Source: Thiomonas sp.
GTDB lineage: Bacteria > Pseudomonadota > Gammaproteobacteria > Burkholderiales > Burkholderiaceae_C
Assembly (NCBI GenBank): GCA_027451915.1
Contig: DAIDHU010000189.1
Span: 1 to 10,535, forward strand
Direction of reading: 5' to 3'
Length of the DNA stretch: 10,535 nucleotides
The notes beneath the pieces were generated by a model. That model was not told the DNA's origin. It saw nothing but the letters and a program-made list of their open reading frames with translations, and did not search any database. Each line of letters starts with the position of its first letter. Position 1 is the stretch's first letter. Of the stretch, positions 6,747 through 10,535 are shown piece after piece. Both the position numbers and the translations under genes were made by a program.

Positions 6747-6770
6747 CGCGCCGCGCGGTCGCGCGGCGCG
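6747..6770. repeat. Near-continuous 24-bp GC palindrome upstream of hpd
   Basis: CGCGCCGCGCG at 6747-6757 and CGCGCGGCGCG at 6760-6770 are perfect reverse complements separated by GT, giving an 11-bp arm and a very stable hairpin. It lies 120 bp after the sulfatase-like gene and 35 bp before the hpd start. No T-run follows on either strand. It may end transcription of the cassette in a factor-dependent way, or structure the hpd leader. Low sequence complexity (only C and G) makes chance more likely than for a mixed palindrome. Confidence 0.45.
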
Positions 6771-6805
6771 AGCACGACATCCATGAACCCTTGCAGGAGC
6801 CTGCA

Positions 6806-7888
6806 ATGCCTGACCTGTTCGACAACCCCATGGGCTTGTGCGGATTCGAGTTCGTCGAATTCGCCTCCCCCACCCCCGGCCTGCTCGAACCCCTGTTCCA
6901 GAACATGGGGTTCACGCGCGTGGCCCGCCATCGCAGCAAGGACGTGGAGCTGTGGCGCCAGGGCGACATCAACTTCATTGTCAACCGCGAACCCCGCAGC
7001 CTCGCCGCCTACTTCGCCGCCGAGCATGGGCCCAGCGCCTGCGGCCTGGCCTTCCGCGTGCGCGATGCGCACAAGGCCTACGCGCGCGCGCTGGACCTGG
7101 GCGCGCAGCCGGTGGAGATTCCCACCGGACCGATGGAACTGAGACTTCCGGCCATCAAGGGCATCGGCGGCGCTCCGCTGTACCTGATCGACCGCTTCGA
7201 GGACGGCAAGAGCATCTACGACATCGATTTCGAATGGGTGGAGGGCTGCGATCGCCACCCGCGCGGCCATGGACTGAAGCTCATCGACCACCTCACCCAC
7301 AACGTCTACCGCGGGCGCATGGCCTTCTGGGCCGGTTTTTACGAGAAGATCTTCAACTTCCGGGAAATCCGCTATTTCGACATCAAGGGTGAATACACCG
7401 GCCTGACCAGCCGGGCCATGTCGGCCCCCGACGGGCGCATCCGCATTCCTCTCAACGAGGAGGCCGGAGGCAACGGGCAGATCGAGGAATTCCTCATGCA
7501 GTTCAACGGCGAGGGCATCCAGCACGTGGCGCTGCTCACCGAGGACCTGACGGCCACCGTCGATGCGCTGCGCGCCAGTGGCGTGCCGCTGATGAGCGCG
7601 CCCAACCAGATCTACTACGAGATGCTCGAGGAACGCCTGCCCGGGCATGGCGAGCCGGTGGCCGAACTGCGCGCGCGCGGCATCCTGCTCGACGGATCCA
7701 CCGCCGGCGGGGACAAGCGCCTGTTGCTGCAGATCTTCTCGCAGACCCTGCTGGGGCCGGTGTTCTTCGAGTTCATCCAGCGCAAGGCCGACGAGGGCTT
7801 CGGGGAAGGCAACTTCAAGGCCCTGTTCGAGTCCATCGAACGCGACCAGATCCGCCGCGGCGTGCTGGGAGCCGACAAGCAGGCCTGA
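6806..7888 (+). CDS. hpd: 4-Hydroxyphenylpyruvate dioxygenase
   Basis: This cytoplasmic non-haem Fe(II) enzyme converts 4-hydroxyphenylpyruvate and O2 to homogentisate and CO2, the second step of tyrosine breakdown. The ATG at 6806 is preceded by AGGAG at 6795-6799, spaced 6 nt. The protein has 360 residues, normal for bacterial HPPD. It has two vicinal-oxygen-chelate halves. The N-terminal half (about 10-150) is degenerate and the C-terminal half is catalytic. The iron triad is intact: His162 (IDHLTHNVYRGRM), His240 (GIQHVAL) and Glu322 (FFEFIQR), as are the C-terminal RKADEGFGEGNFKALFESIE helix and the substrate-side segment around FNFREIRYFDIKGEYTGL. No homogentisate dioxygenase or other pathway gene is in the window. 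The 178-bp gap and strong palindrome upstream suggest a unit separate from the ABC-hydrolase cassette. It converges with the DUF2007 gene, with 22 bp between stops. Confidence 0.97.
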   Translation: MPDLFDNPMGLCGFEFVEFASPTPGLLEPLFQNMGFTRVARHRSKDVELWRQGDINFIVNREPRSLAAYFAAEHGPSACGLAFRVRDAHKAYARALDLGAQPVEIPTGPMELRLPAIKGIGGAPLYLIDRFEDGKSIYDIDFEWVEGCDRHPRGHGLKLIDHLTHNVYRGRMAFWAGFYEKIFNFREIRYFDIKGEYTGLTSRAMSAPDGRIRIPLNEEAGGNGQIEEFLMQFNGEGIQHVALLTEDLTATVDALRASGVPLMSAPNQIYYEMLEERLPGHGEPVAELRARGILLDGSTAGGDKRLLLQIFSQTLLGPVFFEFIQRKADEGFGEGNFKALFESIERDQIRRGVLGADKQA

Positions 7889-7910
7889 GCCACTAGGCGG
7901 CGCGCCGAGC

Positions 7911-8225
7911 TCAGCGGGGATCCGTGCGCGCGGCGCCGCAGTTCCAGCATTGCGCGAACTGCGGCCCGTGGCGCTCGCCGCAGGACTCGCAGCGCCAGCC
8001 GGCACCGCGCACGGGGCGCTGCAGCTCGCCCAGCAGCTGCCGGGCACGCTCGAGGTCGCGGTCGTCGAGCACCCACACGGTGGGTTCAGCCTCGCTGGGG
8101 GGAATTTCCCCGGCGATGCTGGACAGGTAGCGCGAGAACACCCGCGCCTCGATGCCGGCGGCGCTCAGCGCATCCGCCCACAGGGTGGCGATCACCAGGT
8201 TCGGAGCGGACTCGACGCGGCGCAT
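7911..8225 (-). CDS. DUF2007-type small protein with C-terminal zinc ribbon
   Basis: This 104-residue protein has an N-terminal DUF2007 domain (about 1-68: APNLVIATLWADALSAAGIEARVF, then GEIPPSEAEPTVWVLDDRDLERARQLLGEL), a ferredoxin-like fold often annotated as a putative signal-transducing protein. A zinc ribbon follows, with Cys79-x2-Cys82 and Cys93-x2-Cys96 (CESCGERHGPQFAQCWNCG). The biochemical role of the family is not established to my knowledge. The ATG at 8225-8223 has no Shine-Dalgarno. A TATGCT hexamer lies just upstream on the minus strand (plus-strand 8234-8239), so a leaderless mRNA is possible. It lies downstream of the broken permease in the same direction, separated by 82 bp with a tandem repeat. 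Confidence 0.85.
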   Translation of the reverse strand: MRRVESAPNLVIATLWADALSAAGIEARVFSRYLSSIAGEIPPSEAEPTVWVLDDRDLERARQLLGELQRPVRGAGWRCESCGERHGPQFAQCWNCGAARTDPR

Positions 8226-8255
8226 GGGCCAAGCATAGCTGCGCGCGCCGCAGGC

Positions 8256-8287
8256 GTGCAGCCCCGCGTGTGCAGCCCCGCGTGTGC
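8256..8287. repeat. 14-bp tandem repeat, about 2.3 copies, with overlapping inverted repeat
   Basis: GTGCAGCCCCGCGT occurs at 8256-8269 and again, identical, at 8270-8283, followed by a partial GTGC at 8284-8287. CTGCAC at 8287-8292 is the reverse complement of the GTGCAG that starts each copy, so either copy can form a hairpin with it. The repeat sits between the permease pseudogene and the DUF2007 gene. Confidence 0.8.
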
Positions 8288-8307
8288 TGCACGGCGCGGG
8301 CGGGTGC

Positions 8308-9714
8308 TCAGGCGCCGCCTCCCGTCACCGCGGGGGCGCGGCGCAGGCGCTCGCGCACCCGATAGGCCAGCCACACCGCCAGCACCCACACCGGAATGGC
8401 CCAGACCGAGGCGCGGGTCTGCGGCGAGGCGAGCAGCACAGCGGCCACCAGCCCGATGAAAGCCAGGCAGGCATAGTTGCTCCAGGGGCTGAGCAGGGCC
8501 GGAAAGCCGGTGCGCAGCGCGCTTTCCCGCATGGCGCGCCGGAATTGCAGGTGGGTGAACACGATCACGGCTCACAGCAGCAGCAGCGCCGCGGTCACCA
8601 GGGACATCAGGACCTCGATGACCCGCTGGGGAATCAGGTAGTTCATGAACACGCAGGCCGCGGTGGCGCCGCTCACCATGGCCAGCGCGCGCACCGGCAC
8701 GCCGCGCCGGTCCGCCACGCCGAACCAGCCCGGGGCATTGCCCTGTCGGGCCATGCCGTAGAACAGGCGGCTGGTGGAATAGACCACGCCATTGAACACC
8801 GACAGCGCCGCGCTGAGGATCACCAGGTTCAGCAGGTTGGCGGCGACCTGGTCGCCAATCACCGAGAAGATCAGCGCGAAGGGACTGCTGCTGTACGTGC
8901 CCCCTCCTGCCTGCAGCGCGCGCAGCAGCCCCTGCCACGGCACCAGCGACAGGAGCACGACGCTGGAGGCGACGTAGAACAGCAGCACGCGGTAGACGAT
9001 CTGGTTGATGGCCTTGGGGATCACCGTGGAGGGGTCGCGGGTCTCGGCGGCGGCGAAGCCGATCATCTCGATGCCCCCGAAGGCGAAGGCGACCAGGCCC
9101 AGGGACATGATCAGCCCGGATACGCCATGGGGCATGAAGCCCCCGTCGGACCACAGGTTGGACAGGCCGACTCCCGGGCTCCCGTGGTGCCGCACCAGCA
9201 GCCAGGCCCCGAATCCGATCATGCACAGTACCGCGACGACCTTGATCATCGCGAACCAGAACTCCGACTCGCCATAGGCGCGCACGCTGGCCAGGTTCAG
9301 GCCCGTGATCGCCAGCAGCCCCAGCGCCGCCGTGACCCAGCCGGGAACCCAGGGCCACCAGAACTGCACGAACTTGCCCGCGGCGCTGAGCTCGACCATG
9401 CCCACCAGCACATAGAGCACCACGGTGTTCCAACCGGAAAAATACCCGGCGAAACGCCCCCAGTAACGGTCGGCGAAATAGCTGAATGAGCTGGAAACCG
9501 GGGTCTCCACCAGCATTTCCCCCAGGAAACGCATGATCAGGAACACCATGGCCCCGGCAAAGGCATACGCCAGCAGCATGGAGGGCCCGGCACGCTCCAG
9601 CACCCCGGCCGAGCCGAGGAACAGGCCGGTTCCGATCGCTCCTCCCAGCGCGATGAGCTGGATGTGGCGATTGTGCAGACGCTGCTGCAGGCTGTGGGTT
9701 CCGATGGGGTCCAT
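8308..9714 (-). pseudogene. AroP-like amino acid permease interrupted by an in-frame TGA
   Basis: The sequence is that of an AAT-family amino acid/proton symporter of about 467 residues, most like AroP (aromatic amino acids). It opens SLQQRLHNRHIQLIALGGAIGTGLFLG and continues through FSGWNTVVLYVLVGMVELSA, FAFGGIEMIGFAAAETRDP, and a region matching AroP NSRMLFGLAQQGNAP (here STSRLFYGMARQGNAP). The ATG at 9714-9712 has GAGG 7 nt upstream. After 380 codons a TGA occurs at 8574-8572. The same frame then continues without any shift for 87 codons (AVIVFTHLQFRR onward) to a stop at 8310-8308. At this place E. coli AroP reads VINW-AMISLAHMKFRR as I recall, so TGA replaces a Trp, consistent with a TGG-to-TGA change. 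The truncated product would lose the last two membrane helices. Other genes here use TGA as stop, so it is not a Trp codon in this organism. A sequencing error is the main alternative. Confidence 0.85.
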
Positions 9715-9755
9715 GAAAGCGCCTCGCGGCCGGGACTTCCCGGCACTGGTGGGCG

Positions 9756-9761
9756 ATTATG
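9756..9761 (-). promoter_or_regulatory. Candidate -10 element upstream of the permease pseudogene
   Basis: On the minus strand CATAAT (plus-strand ATTATG 9756-9761) matches the sigma-70 -10 consensus at five of six bases, 41 bp before the ATG. The sequence 17 bp further upstream (TCACTG) is a poor -35, so the call rests on one hexamer and its position. Confidence 0.2.
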
Positions 9762-9799
9762 GACAGGGGTGCGGGCGCCAGTGAGCGCGCCGCGCAATG

Positions 9800-9841
9800 C
9801 CCTGAATACCCTGAATTCCCCTATGGTGCGCAGGGTAGGGG
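9800..9841. repeat. 9-bp direct repeat and nested inverted repeats upstream of the permease pseudogene
   Basis: CCCTGAAT occurs at 9800-9807 and 9809-9816 with a 9-bp period. TACCCTG at 9807-9813 and CAGGGTA at 9831-9837 form a perfect 7-bp inverted repeat spaced by 17 bp. CCCCTA at 9818-9823 and TAGGGG at 9836-9841 form another, spaced by 12 bp. They occupy the most AT-containing part of the 192-bp gap and lie upstream of the possible -10 at 9756-9761, a suitable place for a regulator site. Confidence 0.5.
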
Positions 9842-9887
9842 CGGCCGCGAACGCGCCCTGCAGCACGCGTGCGCCCAACGGCAGGTC

Positions 9888-9904
9888 GGCGCGGGCGCCG
9901 CGCC
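9888..9904 (-). terminator. Stem-loop just after the MmyB-type regulator gene
   Basis: GGCGCGG at 9888-9894 and CCGCGCC at 9898-9904 form a perfect 7-bp stem with a 3-nt loop, two bases past the regulator stop codon on the minus strand. No T-run follows, so it is at best an atypical intrinsic terminator or an mRNA 3' end stabiliser. Confidence 0.3.
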
Positions 9905-9906
9905 AC

Positions 9907-10535
9907 TCAGGCCTCCAGCAGTTCGCGCAGGCGCTTCATGTCGTCGGGCGTGGCCGGGTTGTAGATCACCAGGCTGAGGTCGGTCCTGCCGTCCACCGCG
10001 AAGGCCGAGTACTCGAAGGCGAAACTGCCCAGCACCGGGTGACGGATGTGCTTGACCGCCTCGTGGCGCGAGGGCGGCAATTCCTGCTCGTTCCACAGCG
10101 CGCGAAACTCGGCACTGAGCCGGCTGAGCTCGTCCACCAGGGGCTGCACCGCGGCCGCGGCACCCGCGCGCGCGGCCTCCACGCGGAAACCGCCGACCAC
10201 GGCGCGTGCCACGCTTTCCCAGTCGTACTGGGCGGCGCGGGCGCGTGCATCCAGGAACAGGTGACGCAACACGTTGCGCTGTCGCGGCTCCAGGGCCGCG
10301 TAGTCCATCAGCACCCGCGTCGCCCCGCGGTTCCAGGCGATCACGTCCCAGGTGGCGGTGCGGATCACCGCCGGGCAGGGGTCGAGCCTGTCCAGCAGGC
10401 GCTGCAGGCGCGGAGTGACGCCGTCGCTGCCCTGGTAGCGCGCTTGCGGCGGGCGCCCGAGTCCGAGCAGGAACAGGTGCTCGCGCTCGAGCTCGGTGAG
10501 CATGAGCGCGTGGGCGAGGTTGTTGATGTCCTCGG
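9907..10535 (-). CDS. MmyB-type transcriptional regulator, ligand-binding part; 5'-truncated by window edge
   Basis: The frame is open to the right edge and reads EDINNLAHALMLTELEREHLFLLGLG before the first internal ATG (10503-10501). Family members have the end of an N-terminal helix-turn-helix domain here (pattern VL..LARAL.LT..EREHLF.LA), so the DNA-binding domain lies outside the window and the ATG at 10503 is not the real start. The visible remainder matches the MmyB-like ligand-binding domain: RLLDRLDPCPAVIRTATWDVIAWNRGA, then RNVLRHLFLDARARA, then KHIRHPVLGSFAFEYSAFAVDG and DLSLVIYNPATPDD. Such proteins in proteobacteria often regulate a neighbouring oxidoreductase gene, sometimes divergent; the likely partner would be beyond the right edge. 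The permease pseudogene lies 192 bp downstream on the same strand. Confidence 0.88.
   Translation of the reverse strand, partial: EDINNLAHALMLTELEREHLFLLGLGRPPQARYQGSDGVTPRLQRLLDRLDPCPAVIRTATWDVIAWNRGATRVLMDYAALEPRQRNVLRHLFLDARARAAQYDWESVARAVVGGFRVEAARAGAAAAVQPLVDELSRLSAEFRALWNEQELPPSRHEAVKHIRHPVLGSFAFEYSAFAVDGRTDLSLVIYNPATPDDMKRLRELLEA

Noticed and set aside
4114..6984. A 956-codon open frame on the minus strand across the ATPase, hydrolase and hpd start
   Set aside because: It is antisense to genes with clear motifs, its product is a low-complexity mix of Ala, Gln, His and Val, and long antisense frames are expected when third codon positions are nearly all G or C.
5544..7142. A 532-codon plus-strand frame spanning the hydrolase 3' part into hpd
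   Set aside because: It is the +1 shadow of two well-supported genes and shows Arg/Ala/Gly/Pro-rich sequence without motifs.
8308..8568. An independent small membrane protein of 86 residues starting at GTG 8568
   Set aside because: It continues the permease in the same frame and aligns with the AroP C-terminus; no ribosome site was found for it.
8572..8574. TGA decoded as Trp or selenocysteine
   Set aside because: Several genes in the window end with TGA at the family-typical length, so TGA is a stop here. The family is not known for selenocysteine and the replaced residue is Trp.
8284..9489. A 401-codon plus-strand frame and a 413-codon minus-strand frame over the permease
   Set aside because: Both are out of frame with the recognisable permease and have repetitive, non-family sequence.
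1..10535. tRNA, rRNA, CRISPR, insertion sequence, prophage or toxin-antitoxin genes
   Set aside because: I looked for cloverleaf arms, regularly spaced repeats, transposase or integrase motifs and small paired genes and saw none; gene content reads as ordinary chromosome with one uptake-hydrolysis cassette.

Overview
The window is very GC-rich chromosomal DNA with codons that almost always end in G or C. It carries the earP-efp pair, a marker of arginine-rhamnosylated EF-P found in betaproteobacteria and some gammaproteobacteria such as Pseudomonas. Details of the EF-P sequence (YSRGGR around Arg32, KECTYSYFADPMYV, the DTRTGEY end) and the DUF2007 protein suggest Burkholderiales, possibly the Comamonadaceae side. 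This is judged from remembered sequences, not from a search. I see no tRNA, rRNA, insertion sequence, integrase or CRISPR array.

Layout. (1) Positions 1-1686, plus strand: earP, cut by the left edge, then efp. (2) Positions 1732-2286, minus strand: a MarR-family regulator, divergent from (3) a four-gene plus-strand cassette at 2498-6627. The cassette encodes a family-3 periplasmic binding protein, an amino-acid-type ABC permease, its ATPase (14-nt overlap with the permease), and a cytoplasmic formylglycine-type sulfatase/phosphonate monoester hydrolase-like enzyme. (4) Positions 6806-7888, plus strand: hpd, 4-hydroxyphenylpyruvate dioxygenase with an intact metal triad. (5) Minus-strand block 10535-7911: a MmyB-type regulator cut by the right edge, an AroP-like amino acid permease broken by one in-frame TGA, and a small DUF2007 protein with a C-terminal zinc ribbon.

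How the genes may work together. EarP adds rhamnose to Arg32 of the EF-P encoded beside it. The MarR-ABC-hydrolase cassette reads as a regulated uptake-and-hydrolysis unit: a small charged ester is bound in the periplasm, imported intact and cleaved in the cytoplasm. The binding protein keeps the arginine expected to hold a carboxylate, but has Asn where amino acid binders of this family usually have the Asp that holds the alpha-ammonium group, so the ligand may not be an ordinary amino acid. hpd and the AroP-like permease are both linked to aromatic amino acids, which allows but does not prove a link between the cassette and an aromatic ester such as a tyrosine sulfate derivative.

The best points for a second look are the hydrolase cassette with its unknown substrate, the Asp-to-Asn change in its binding protein, the nonsense codon exactly where AroP has a Trp, and several perfect inverted or tandem repeats between genes.
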